Shown: piece after piece, positions 8,807 through 17,333 of the stretch
How the letters are laid out: each line of letters starts with the position of its first letter
Numbering within the stretch: the stretch's first letter is position 1
Assembly: GCF_018389385.1 (NCBI RefSeq)
Contig: NZ_CP062698.1
Span: 3,041,501 to 3,105,500 of the forward strand
DNA: 64,000 nt
Reading direction: 5' to 3'
From: Anthocerotibacter panamensis C109
GTDB lineage: Bacteria; Cyanobacteriota; Cyanobacteriia; Gloeobacterales; Anthocerotibacteraceae
Program-made: the position numbers and the translations under genes
Notes under the pieces: generated by a model
Seen by the model: the letters and a program-made list of their open reading frames with translations, nothing else
What the model was told of the DNA's origin: nothing
Database searches by the model: none

Positions 8807-10002
8807 AAATCCTGATGATTCATAACCGCTACTTGATTGGCGGCGGCGAGGACCAATCCACCCAAGCTGAAGTGGACCTGCTGCGCGACCACGGGCATAC
8901 GGTGGACTATTTGGAGTTTGACAACCAACAGATCGCACAGTTGGGAGCAGCCCAAACCGCACTGCGGGCCATCTGGTCCCATCCTGCCTACAACGCTGTG
9001 CGCGAACGGCTGAGCGGTCACGACCTCGTCCACGTCCAAAATTTCTTTCCCCTCGTCTCGCCAGCCGTCTACTACGCCGCCCGAGAAGCGAGGGTCCCCG
9101 TGGTACAGACTCTCAGAAATTACCGGCTACTGTGTCCCAGTGCGGTTTTTTTTAGAGCGGGCCGCATTTGCGAGGACTGTCTGGGCCATGCGGCACCCTG
9201 GCCCGGTGTAGTGCATGGCTGTTACCGAGCGGACCGGGCCGCTACGGCTGCTGTCGCGATGATGATCAGTGTCCATCGCCTGCTGAGAACCTACCAACAG
9301 CGGGTGGACGTATTGATTGCCCTAACCGAATTTGCCCGCGAGAAGTACATCCAGGGGGGCTTACCCGCTGCGAAGATCCTGGTCAAACCCAACTTTCTTC
9401 ACAGCGATCCGGGCATGGGCAAGGGCGATGGTCACTTCGCGCTCTTTGTGGGCCGCCTCTCTGCTGAGAAGGGTATCGACACCCTGCTGACTGCATGGCA
9501 GGGCATCGGCGCGCGCCTGCCACTCAAGATCGTCGGCACCGGCCCGCTTTTGGAGCGCGTCCTGGCGCTGACCCGCCAGACCCCCGCTGTCCAATATTTA
9601 GGCCCCCGCCCCATCGGTGAAGTCTACGACCTGATGGGGCAGGCCAAGCTGCTCCTCTTCCCCTCCGAGTGGTACGAACCCTTTGGTCGGGTAGCTATCG
9701 AAGCCTTTGCCAAAGGCACCCCGGTCCTCGCTACAAAACTAGGATCGCTTGCCACCCTGGTCGAGCATGGACGCACGGGTCTCCACTTCCCCCCCGGCGA
9801 CCCCCAAGCCCTTGCCCAGCAAGTCGATTGGCTGCTTACGCACCCCGTTGAGCACGCCCGGATGCGCCACAGTGCGCGCGCCGAATTCGAAGCCAAATAC
9901 ACCGCCCCCCAGAACTACCAAGCCCTCCTAGCCATTTATCAACAAGCCCTCCACCCATCCCAACCCAACAGGAGACCATCATGTACCAAGACCTCATCGT
10001 AG
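8803..10002 (+). CDS. Glycosyltransferase family 4
   Basis: A GT-B glycosyltransferase of 399 residues. It starts KILMIHNRYLIGGGEDQSTQAE, a GT4 N terminus with a glycine-rich loop. The donor half has ALFVGRLSAEKGIDTLLTAW, then PSEWYEPFGRVAIEAFAKGTPV, which carries the conserved E-x7-E, and HGRTGLHFPPGD. A Cys pair in RICEDCLG (about residues 122-127) is seen in some family members. The start is fixed by the 4-bp ATGA overlap with the polymerase gene. The 3' end overlaps the next gene by 22 bp. Confidence 0.9.
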   Translation: MKILMIHNRYLIGGGEDQSTQAEVDLLRDHGHTVDYLEFDNQQIAQLGAAQTALRAIWSHPAYNAVRERLSGHDLVHVQNFFPLVSPAVYYAAREARVPVVQTLRNYRLLCPSAVFFRAGRICEDCLGHAAPWPGVVHGCYRADRAATAAVAMMISVHRLLRTYQQRVDVLIALTEFAREKYIQGGLPAAKILVKPNFLHSDPGMGKGDGHFALFVGRLSAEKGIDTLLTAWQGIGARLPLKIVGTGPLLERVLALTRQTPAVQYLGPRPIGEVYDLMGQAKLLLFPSEWYEPFGRVAIEAFAKGTPVLATKLGSLATLVEHGRTGLHFPPGDPQALAQQVDWLLTHPVEHARMRHSARAEFEAKYTAPQNYQALLAIYQQALHPSQPNRRPSCTKTSS

Positions 10003-10979
10003 TAACCGGAGCCGGAGGCTTTATTGGCGGTCATCTCGTCGCCGACTTGCTGCGCCAGGGCCACACCCACCTCCGCGCGGTCGATTGCAAGCCCCTCAGC
10101 CAGTGGTACCAGCGCTTCCCTGAAGTAGAATCCCGCCGCCTCGACCTCAGCCTGCGCGAAGCCTGCTACGAAGCCTTAGACGGAGCCCACACCGTCTACA
10201 ATCTAGCTGCCGACATGGGCGGGATGGGCTTCATCGAGAACAACAAAGCCCTGTGTATGCTCTCGGTCACCATCAACACCCACGCCCTGCTCGCTGCGCG
10301 CGACTTGGGCATAGAGCAGTACTTCTTTGCTTCCTCCGCCTGCGTCTATGCCGCCGACCGTCAGACCAGCGCCGATGTCATCCCCTTACGCGAATGCGAC
10401 GCCTACCCTGCGTTACCCGAAGACGGCTATGGCTGGGAAAAACTTTTCAGCGAGCGCATGTGCCGCCACTTCCGCGAAGATTTCGGACTCTATACCCGGG
10501 TCGCTCGCTACCACAACGTCTATGGACCCCACGGCACCTACCAAGGCGGACGCGAAAAAGCCCCCGCCGCCATCTGCCGCAAAGTCATTGAGGCCAAATG
10601 CTCTGGTCGCCATGAGATCGAGATCTGGGGCGACGGCCATCAGACACGGAGCTTCATGTATATCGACGACTGCATTAAGGGCACCCAAGACATCCTGCAC
10701 AGCGACATCCTTGAACCCATCAACTTGGGCAGTGCTCAACTGGTCTCGATCAATCAGTTGGTGGACATTGTTGAGGACATCGCGGGCGTAAAACTGCGCC
10801 GCAACTACAACCTCGCTGCCCCCAAGGGCGTCCGGGGCCGTAACAGCGACAACACCCAGATGCTCGCAGAACTGGGCTGGGAGCCCAACATCCGCCTGGA
10901 GGACGGCCTAGAGAAAACCTACCGCTGGATCTACGACCAGATGGTAGGTGCCCTCCAAGTCCCCACCCTGGCTGCCTGA
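9981..10979 (+). CDS. NAD-dependent sugar epimerase, GDP-mannose 3,5-epimerase-like
   Basis: An extended short-chain dehydrogenase/epimerase of 332 residues. The Rossmann motif is VTGAGGFIGGHL (residues 8-19), and the catalytic Tyr-Lys pair is YGWEK at about residue 150. NLAADMGGMGFIENN and RSFMYIDDCIKG closely match the GDP-mannose 3,5-epimerase type known from plants and some bacteria, which makes GDP-L-galactose or GDP-L-gulose. It probably supplies an activated sugar to this operon. AGGAGA is placed correctly before the ATG. A related GDP- or UDP-sugar epimerase cannot be excluded. Confidence 0.82.
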   Translation: MYQDLIVVTGAGGFIGGHLVADLLRQGHTHLRAVDCKPLSQWYQRFPEVESRRLDLSLREACYEALDGAHTVYNLAADMGGMGFIENNKALCMLSVTINTHALLAARDLGIEQYFFASSACVYAADRQTSADVIPLRECDAYPALPEDGYGWEKLFSERMCRHFREDFGLYTRVARYHNVYGPHGTYQGGREKAPAAICRKVIEAKCSGRHEIEIWGDGHQTRSFMYIDDCIKGTQDILHSDILEPINLGSAQLVSINQLVDIVEDIAGVKLRRNYNLAAPKGVRGRNSDNTQMLAELGWEPNIRLEDGLEKTYRWIYDQMVGALQVPTLAA

Positions 10980-10997
10980 CCTTGTTAGGAGAACACT

Positions 10998-11834
10998 ATG
11001 AGTACAACGCGCATCCCACAGCAGCGCACCATCCCCACCACTAATGTGCTCGGGGTGGAGGTCAGTGCTGTCAGCTTGGAGTTTGCCACCGACGAGATCC
11101 TGCACTGGATCGAGGAAGACAGACAGCACAGTGGCCTGTGGTCAGGCCACTGTGGCCTGACCACAGGCCACTACGTCGCGGTGACGGGCGTCCATGGCAT
11201 TATCGAGTCCCAGGATGACCCCCACTTCAAGCGCATCCTCAATGCCAGCGGGATGGTGGTACCGGATGGGATGCCTCTCGTCTGGCTCTCCCGGCTGGCT
11301 GGACACCGCTCTGTCACCCGCGTCTACGGACCGGACCTCACCTTGAGCTTGAGTCAGGCTCTGGGGGCACGTCAAAAGTCTGCTTTTTACTACGGTGGGG
11401 TTCCAGGGGTCGCCGACCAGCTAGCCCGGATTTTAGAGACGCGCTATCCAGGGCTCAAGACCGCAGGCACTTTTAGTCCCCCCTTCCGGGAACTGACCTC
11501 CCAGGAAGAAGACGGAGTCGTGGCCCTCATCAACCACTCTGGGGCTCATGTCGTCTGGGTGGGCTTGAGCACCCCTAAGCAGGAGCGCTGGATGGCCCGC
11601 CTGCGCCACCGGCTCAAAGTCCCGGTCCTGATTGGTGTGGGCGCAGCTTTTGATTTCCACACAGGGCGCGTACGTCAGGCCCACCCTTGGGTCCAGCGCT
11701 CGGGCTTCGAATGGCTCTTTCGTCTGTGTATGGAGCCGAGGCGGTTGGCGAAGCGCTACTTGCGCAACAACCCCCTCTTCATCTATCTGCTCTTGTGCCA
11801 ACAACTTAAGCTGCGCGATTTTCGGGCCACCTGA
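10998..11834 (+). CDS. WecB/TagA/CpsF family glycosyltransferase with an in-frame palindromic insertion
   Basis: A family 26 glycosyltransferase of 278 residues, the type that adds ManNAc or related sugars to a lipid-linked acceptor. Conserved blocks are YVAVTGVHGIIESQ, ASGMVVPDGMPLVWLSR (catalytic Asp region), YYGGVPGVADQLA and VWVGLSTPKQERWM. Just before YVAVTG, where the family usually passes directly from a short linker to the YVxVT strand, the protein has about 14 extra residues (SGLWSGHCGLTTGH). They are encoded by a nearly perfect palindrome at 11131-11171. AGGAG lies 7 bases before the ATG. The insertion keeps frame, so the enzyme may still work. Confidence 0.88.
   Translation: MSTTRIPQQRTIPTTNVLGVEVSAVSLEFATDEILHWIEEDRQHSGLWSGHCGLTTGHYVAVTGVHGIIESQDDPHFKRILNASGMVVPDGMPLVWLSRLAGHRSVTRVYGPDLTLSLSQALGARQKSAFYYGGVPGVADQLARILETRYPGLKTAGTFSPPFRELTSQEEDGVVALINHSGAHVVWVGLSTPKQERWMARLRHRLKVPVLIGVGAAFDFHTGRVRQAHPWVQRSGFEWLFRLCMEPRRLAKRYLRNNPLFIYLLLCQQLKLRDFRAT
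11131..11171. repeat. Perfect 20-bp inverted repeat with 1-base spacer inside a coding sequence
   Basis: The left arm GTGGCCTGTGGTCAGGCCAC (11131-11150) is the exact reverse complement of the right arm (11152-11171), with a single T between them. Each arm is itself a smaller inverted repeat (GTGGCCTG/CAGGCCAC). A CAC triplet stands at both ends of the extra segment. No second copy was noticed in this window. It resembles an in-frame palindromic element of the kind known from Rickettsia, but relation to any known family is not established. Confidence 0.9.
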
Positions 11835-11844
11835 ACAACCCACT

Positions 11845-14454
11845 ATGAAAATACCTACGCCTCTGCTTACGGTCAGCCTCCTGAGCGCTATGGTCCTGGC
11901 ACGGGTGGGGGCACAGGGCCTACCCGCTCCCGTGCCCGCCATCCCTGCCTTGCCCCCCATTCCTCCGACTGTGGTCACTGCTGGGGGCCAGCGCTTCTTG
12001 CTGGCGGACCAGCCCGTGGTCGTCCGCTACGATCACGGGCATCTCACCAGCAATCGGCCCGGTTGGTGGCTCATCAACTATCCCATCACCGCAATTCAAG
12101 GTCTGGAGGGGAAGAGTATAGAGCAGATGAGTCAGATGCTTTTTCACCAGCCCTCCCGAAACCTGCGTAACTGGTACCTCAACACCCCCGGTACCCCCAC
12201 CCCCGAACCCGGTCAGGCCAAAGGTCCTGCCCCTATTGCCTTGACTGCGGGACCGGCTTTGATCGTAGATAACCGCCATCCGCGAGCCAGCGACAACAAT
12301 CCCGCAACTGCGGCTCAACCGCTGCGCACGATAGGAGCAGCGCTCCGGCGAGCGGGTTCGACGATCCGCGTCCAGCCCGGGATCTATCGCGAAGCGCTGA
12401 CCATCACCAAGGGCGGCACCGCCCAACAACCGCTGCGCCTAGAGGGGGTGCGCGGACCAGCAGGAGACCTCCCGGTCATCACCGGCAACACCCCCTTCCC
12501 CGCCGGAGCTTGGCAGCCCGTCAAGGGCCTGACCGGGGTCTATCGGGCGGAGATTTTCACAGGACAAGAAGGGGCAGTGTCGGCGGCAGGCGAAACCCTC
12601 GTCGAGCGTTCGCTGCCCCAAGACCTCCAACCGGGCGAGTACACCTTCAACCGGGGCTCCCGAGAATTCCTCAACCCGCGCTTTGCCACAGCAAAGCCCG
12701 CCCCGGCTCCAGGACAGACTTGGCAACGGCGCGGGGTCGATGAAAAAGGTTCCCTCAAGCTCGACGGCCCTACAGGTGTCTGGTGGGCCTCGACTTATGT
12801 CTATGTTCCTCCCGCCATCCTGGCTGAGGACAGCGAGCAGACTTTGGACCCAGGGGTCTGGCACCTCAAGGTGGAGGGGGATTTCAGGGCACGCCGTGTA
12901 CCGGGCCTAGCTTTGCGCAAAGAGCCCAATGCCTACCGCGTCTGGCTCAACGGTCAGTTGCTCCCCGCCTATATCTATTCCACCGCCCACCGCTTTGAGC
13001 TGGAGCGGCCCCATCCCGAGCGCAATAACTGGCAGAACTTCCCCTTCCAGACCGGGTGGAACCATCTGGTTTTCCAGTTCGACACCACCATTCGCCCCGG
13101 ACCAAAAACCTTCAAGTTCAGCGTACCCCGCGCCCTGCGGCAGGTTTTGACCTCAGCCCAGGGACCGATGGACCCTAAAACGCCCGCGCCGCGCCATTCC
13201 TATCTCACGGAATATCTGGTTGCGGGGCCATTTTCGGGAGCCCCCGACCGGGGCGTGTACGTCCGGCTCAGGGGAGACCGCGACCCCAACCGGGCCGCTT
13301 TAGACCTCGCCCGCTACAATACCCCGCTTCTCAAAGTCCAGGCTGATTTCGTCGCGATCCGGGGGTTTGAGGTCCGGCACGGAGCACAACCGTTGCAGCA
13401 GGGGCAGGTACAGCTCAAGGGCGCAGGGCTCCTGCTTGAGGGAAATCTGATCCGCGACAGCGAAATGGCCGGGGTGTTCTTCTTTGCCGACCGCGACCAA
13501 CAGAGCCCGCCCATCACGATCCGCAACAACTGGATCATCAACCCCGGTAACACCGGGATCAAGGGTCTGGGCCGCTCGGGTCGTCTCACCTCCGAGAACC
13601 AGGACACCACAGCTCCAGGTCGCACACCTGTCCGCCTTGAGTACAACACCATCATCAACAGTAACTGGGCGGGCTACGATCCGGGCTGGGAATCAGGCGG
13701 GATGAAACTCTTCCGGCTGACAGGGAGCATCATCCGCTACAACACCATCAGAGGAGGGAGTGGACCGGGCATCTGGCTCGATTCGGAGCACTATAGTAAC
13801 CGCATTGAGGGCAACCAGATCGAGAACAGCTACGCCTACGGGATAGGCGTCGAGCTCTCCCCCGGCCCCAACCTGCTCGCCAACAACCTCATCACCGGGC
13901 TGCGTCCCGGTCCTGTCTGGTTTCGCACCGCCTTGCTTGCCTGGGATACTAACCGCACTTGGGCCGTCAATAACACCCTGGATGGAGGCTGGAACACCCA
14001 ACGGGGCGGGCAGGACTCAGGGACCATGGGCATCAGCCTCAGTACCCGGCCCACCGACCGCACCACCCGCTGGAGCACCCGCAGGCCGGATGCCGCCTAT
14101 GTGAATAATCTTGTGGTCGGCTCTCAGCGCACCCTCCTCACCCAAGCGTCGGACCTCGTAGCCGCCAATTTCACCGACCGGGGCAAGGGAGCACACATCC
14201 CTCGCAATCATGCAGACTACCGCCTACCTGCTGTTGACCGGCTCAACACCCTGGGCACAGTGAATAGGATCACCCACTTCGTAACCCATGACTTTTACGG
14301 GCTGCTGCGCTTCTGCGATCAAGGACAGGGCGTGGGCGCGTTCCGGTCGCCCCCGCCACCGAACCAAACCTGGCTGGAAGTCGAGCTTCAAGATGGCACC
14401 CCACTGCGGCTCAGCCCTGACCCACTGCACCCTTCTATTGCTGGAGAACCCTGA
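11845..14454 (+). CDS. Secreted right-handed parallel beta-helix protein
   Basis: An 869-residue exported protein. The N terminus KIPTPLLTVSLLSAMVLARVGAQG is a signal peptide, probably cut near AQG, followed by a Pro-rich linker. From about residue 140 it has AAQPLRTIGAALRRAG and TIRVQPGIYREALTI, the usual entry to a DUF1565/NosD-type beta helix. Later it has Asn-rich turns such as IIRYNTIRGGSGPGIWLD and NRIEGNQIENSYAYGIGVE. Such proteins bind, cleave or epimerise polysaccharides. Within this operon a periplasmic or surface role on the nascent polymer is likely. No catalytic triad was identified. No clear ribosome binding site precedes ATG 11845, 10 bp after the previous stop. Confidence 0.8.
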   Translation: MKIPTPLLTVSLLSAMVLARVGAQGLPAPVPAIPALPPIPPTVVTAGGQRFLLADQPVVVRYDHGHLTSNRPGWWLINYPITAIQGLEGKSIEQMSQMLFHQPSRNLRNWYLNTPGTPTPEPGQAKGPAPIALTAGPALIVDNRHPRASDNNPATAAQPLRTIGAALRRAGSTIRVQPGIYREALTITKGGTAQQPLRLEGVRGPAGDLPVITGNTPFPAGAWQPVKGLTGVYRAEIFTGQEGAVSAAGETLVERSLPQDLQPGEYTFNRGSREFLNPRFATAKPAPAPGQTWQRRGVDEKGSLKLDGPTGVWWASTYVYVPPAILAEDSEQTLDPGVWHLKVEGDFRARRVPGLALRKEPNAYRVWLNGQLLPAYIYSTAHRFELERPHPERNNWQNFPFQTGWNHLVFQFDTTIRPGPKTFKFSVPRALRQVLTSAQGPMDPKTPAPRHSYLTEYLVAGPFSGAPDRGVYVRLRGDRDPNRAALDLARYNTPLLKVQADFVAIRGFEVRHGAQPLQQGQVQLKGAGLLLEGNLIRDSEMAGVFFFADRDQQSPPITIRNNWIINPGNTGIKGLGRSGRLTSENQDTTAPGRTPVRLEYNTIINSNWAGYDPGWESGGMKLFRLTGSIIRYNTIRGGSGPGIWLDSEHYSNRIEGNQIENSYAYGIGVELSPGPNLLANNLITGLRPGPVWFRTALLAWDTNRTWAVNNTLDGGWNTQRGGQDSGTMGISLSTRPTDRTTRWSTRRPDAAYVNNLVVGSQRTLLTQASDLVAANFTDRGKGAHIPRNHADYRLPAVDRLNTLGTVNRITHFVTHDFYGLLRFCDQGQGVGAFRSPPPPNQTWLEVELQDGTPLRLSPDPLHPSIAGEP

Positions 14455-15884
14455 TGGATGTTTCGCGCCCAAGGCTCAATCCCACGCCCGCACCGGACCT
14501 GCGGCTGGACCTGCGAGCCCCCGCCATCACCAAAATTCGGGCAGGCATCACCCGAGGCTCCCTCCGCGTGCTCACGCTCTTGCTGGCGGACAGTGTCATG
14601 CTGACGCTGGCTTGGGAGGTGACCGCCGCGTTGGGGACGCCCACCGATAGCTTTGGGGCGACCGGACCCTGGCCCTTGCTGGTGGTGCCATTGGGCCTGA
14701 TGGCGACCGTCGGGCTCTACGATACGGACTGTGCCCGCCGGAACTACCCTGCTATCGTCAAGGCACTGACTCTGGCTCAAGGGATTTTCCTACTCGGGGC
14801 CTATCTCTATAGACCAGGGCTCATCTTGGTGTCGCGCTCGGAATTTCTCATCTCCTGGGTCTTGGGCCTAGGCTTGGTCTGTGCCAGTCGTCTAGGAATT
14901 GATCTGCTCGTCCGCATCCTGTACCGTCAGGGCGCTGCTCGCTGGCCTATCTTTCTCATCGGTCATCCTGAAGACACCCAGCCTGCTCATCAACTGCTCA
15001 CAGCACAAGAGCGCTACCAAATCCTCGGTCAGGCCGACCTCTGCAACACCGAATGGAGCACCACCCTCGAACATATCCGGCAGTTGGGCGTCAGCGAAGT
15101 CTTCGTCTGCTCCTGGCAAGCACTCCCCGAACCCATGTTTGTCTACTGGGACCTCCAGCGCTCCGGCATCCGCCTGCGCGTCCTACCCATGGGCCTCGAA
15201 CTCCCCCGCCGCCGCGCCGAGGTCAAAATGTTGGGCTCCTTGCCCACCATCCAATTCGCCCTGCCCTCTATCATCGGCTCCGACTTCTGGCTCAAGCGCG
15301 GCTTCGATCTGGTCGTCGCCTCCTTGATTCTGCTCGTGCTCGGCCCGCTCTACTGCGCCATTGCCCTGTGGATCAAGCGCGACTCCCCTGGACCAGTCTT
15401 CTATCGCCAGACACGCATTGGGCTCAAGGGCCAACCCTTCAAGGTCTGGAAGTTCCGCACGATGGTCTGTGATGCCGAAGCCCTGCAAAAAGAACTGGAG
15501 GCCAGCAATGAGATGAAAGACGGGGTGCTCTTCAAAATGAAGGAGGACCCACGCATCACGGGCATTGGTAAATTCCTAAGGCGCTACAGTCTGGACGAAT
15601 TGCCGCAGGTCTTTAATGTGCTCGCTGGGGAGATGAGTTTGGTGGGGCCACGCCCGTTCCCGATGCGCGATGTGGAGCGCTTCAGCACCCATCACTTCAT
15701 CCGGCAGGAGGTCTTGCCGGGGATCACAGGGCTGTGGCAGGTGTCGGGTCGGTCGGACATAGTGGACTTTGAGGATGTGGTGCGGCTGGATGTGGCGTAT
15801 ATCCAGAACTGGTCGCTGGCTTTGGATTTCGAGATCCTGCTCCAGACCATCAAAGTCGTCCTGGCGAAACAGGGGGCCTATTGA
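14454..15884 (+). CDS. Undecaprenyl-phosphate sugar phosphotransferase (WbaP/PglC family)
   Basis: A polyprenyl glycosylphosphotransferase of 476 residues that starts repeat-unit synthesis by moving a sugar-1-phosphate to undecaprenyl phosphate. The N-terminal half has several membrane helices, then a Rossmann-like domain. The C-terminal catalytic domain starts at LKRGFDLVVASLILLVLGPL and has SPGPVFYRQTRIGLKG, VWKFRTM, LRRYSLDELPQVFNVLAGEMSLVGPRP and GITGLWQVSGRSD, all core family motifs including the DE pair. It is the last gene of the operon and overlaps the previous stop (TGATG). Confidence 0.92.
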   Translation: MDVSRPRLNPTPAPDLRLDLRAPAITKIRAGITRGSLRVLTLLLADSVMLTLAWEVTAALGTPTDSFGATGPWPLLVVPLGLMATVGLYDTDCARRNYPAIVKALTLAQGIFLLGAYLYRPGLILVSRSEFLISWVLGLGLVCASRLGIDLLVRILYRQGAARWPIFLIGHPEDTQPAHQLLTAQERYQILGQADLCNTEWSTTLEHIRQLGVSEVFVCSWQALPEPMFVYWDLQRSGIRLRVLPMGLELPRRRAEVKMLGSLPTIQFALPSIIGSDFWLKRGFDLVVASLILLVLGPLYCAIALWIKRDSPGPVFYRQTRIGLKGQPFKVWKFRTMVCDAEALQKELEASNEMKDGVLFKMKEDPRITGIGKFLRRYSLDELPQVFNVLAGEMSLVGPRPFPMRDVERFSTHHFIRQEVLPGITGLWQVSGRSDIVDFEDVVRLDVAYIQNWSLALDFEILLQTIKVVLAKQGAY

Positions 15885-16103
15885 GCGGCAATGATTAAGA
15901 AATAGATCGTTGCCCAGTAAGGGTTTCAGCGATTTATTCCGGGTGTATATCCAGGAAAAAAGTATTGGGACTGTTCTTTGGATACAGCGTTGCTTGAGGA
16001 AAATGTGATATCTTTTTTGAAACTATCAACCCTCCGGTGCGGTGGAGTCTGTCAGGTTTGAGCTGTGCTCAAACCTACCGGGGCATCCTTGAGGAGGTGC
16101 TCC
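15885..16103 (+). promoter_or_regulatory. Intergenic region with a 10-bp perfect inverted repeat before the antiporter
   Basis: The 219-bp gap is AT-richer than its surroundings. AGGTTTGAGC (16054-16063) and GCTCAAACCT (16067-16076) form a perfect 10-bp stem with a TGT loop, ending 14 bases before the GAGGAGGTG ribosome binding site. It could be an mRNA hairpin controlling the antiporter or an operator. No clear -10/-35 pair stands out. Confidence 0.45.
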
Positions 16104-17333
16104 ATGGAATTTTTTATCGCCTCGGGTCCGATAGGGGAAACCCCAGCAGGTTTACTCACCCTGGGGCAACTGATGATCAGCCTGGTCATCATCTATCTCG
16201 CCAGCAAAGTTGGTGGAGAACTGGCCCTCCGTCTAGGCCAACCGGCAGTGTTAGGAGAGTTGGTAGCGGGTCTGGCGGTTGGGGTTTCAGGCTTGCGGTT
16301 GGTTGACCCGGAACAGCCTGTCCTGCTCCTGCTTGCGCAGATTGGGGTGACCCTCCTGCTCTTTGAAATTGGCCTGGAATCGGATTTGAGGAGTTTACTC
16401 AAGGTCGGTCCTCAGTCTCTGGGGGTCGGATTGGTCGGGATGCTCCTTCCCTTTGGCTTCGGCTACGCCGTTATGAAAGCCTATGGAGCCACTGATCTGG
16501 TCAGTATTTTTGCTGGGGCCGCCATGACCGCAACCAGTATCGGGATCAGCGCCAAAGTGCTTGCGGACCTAGGCTATCTCAAGCGGCTGGAGGGCCGGAT
16601 CATTTTGGGGGCGGCGGTCCTCGACGATATCCTGGGCGTGATTGTCCTGGCGGTAGTCTCAGGGATTGCCGGGGGAAACGGTCTGGAACCGCTAGTCCTC
16701 CTGCAAACCATCGGCACGTCCATCGGCTTCCTGGTAGGAGCGATTGTCCTGGGAAACCTCGGTCTACCGCTCTTCCTGCGCGTGGTGCGGGCGTTGCGGA
16801 CTCGGGGTGAATTGCTCACTGCCTCTTTGGTATTTGCCTTTGCGCTGGCTTATCTGGCAGAACAACTGGGTTCGGCGGCCATTATCGGGGCATTTGCCGC
16901 AGGACTGGTCCTGAGTGAAACCGATAGACGCCACGATATTGAGGCGCGTCTGCGCCCGGTCACAGATTTCTTTTTACCAGTATTTTTTATCACGGTCGGG
17001 GCTGGGGTCAATCTGGCCCTCTTAGGGAATTCCCAATCGCTCACCCTTGCGCTGGCCCTTACAGCCACTGCCGTTCTCGGTAAGCTGGTGGCTGGATATG
17101 CCGCTTTTGGCAGTCAGGCCAATAAACTCGCCATCGGAGCAGGCATGGTCCCTCGGGGTGAGGTGGGGCTCATCTTTGCTAGCGTCGGGCTGGGGTCCGG
17201 CATCCTAGTCGGAGTCAACCACACAGCCGTCGTCACCATGGTCATCCTGACAACCTTCTTGGGACCACTGCTACTGGGTTTGGTACTCAAGCCAGCCGCG
17301 CCAGCAAAAACTAAAGAAGCAGAGACCTTTTAA
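16104..17333 (+). CDS. Cation:proton antiporter, CPA2 family
   Basis: A 409-residue Na+(K+)/H+ antiporter of the monovalent cation:proton antiporter-2 (KefB/NapA-like) family, with about 12 membrane helices. LGELVAGLAVGVSGL near residue 50, LLLFEIGLESDL near 95 and AAVLDDILGVIVLAVVSG (about 170-187), with the acidic pair in the transport site, are characteristic. It lacks the C-terminal TrkA-N nucleotide-binding domain of full-length KefB proteins, so it belongs to the short forms. GAGGAGGTG lies 4 bases before ATG 16104. Its stop overlaps the convergent acetyltransferase stop by 4 bp. Confidence 0.9.
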   Translation: MEFFIASGPIGETPAGLLTLGQLMISLVIIYLASKVGGELALRLGQPAVLGELVAGLAVGVSGLRLVDPEQPVLLLLAQIGVTLLLFEIGLESDLRSLLKVGPQSLGVGLVGMLLPFGFGYAVMKAYGATDLVSIFAGAAMTATSIGISAKVLADLGYLKRLEGRIILGAAVLDDILGVIVLAVVSGIAGGNGLEPLVLLQTIGTSIGFLVGAIVLGNLGLPLFLRVVRALRTRGELLTASLVFAFALAYLAEQLGSAAIIGAFAAGLVLSETDRRHDIEARLRPVTDFFLPVFFITVGAGVNLALLGNSQSLTLALALTATAVLGKLVAGYAAFGSQANKLAIGAGMVPRGEVGLIFASVGLGSGILVGVNHTAVVTMVILTTFLGPLLLGLVLKPAAPAKTKEAETF

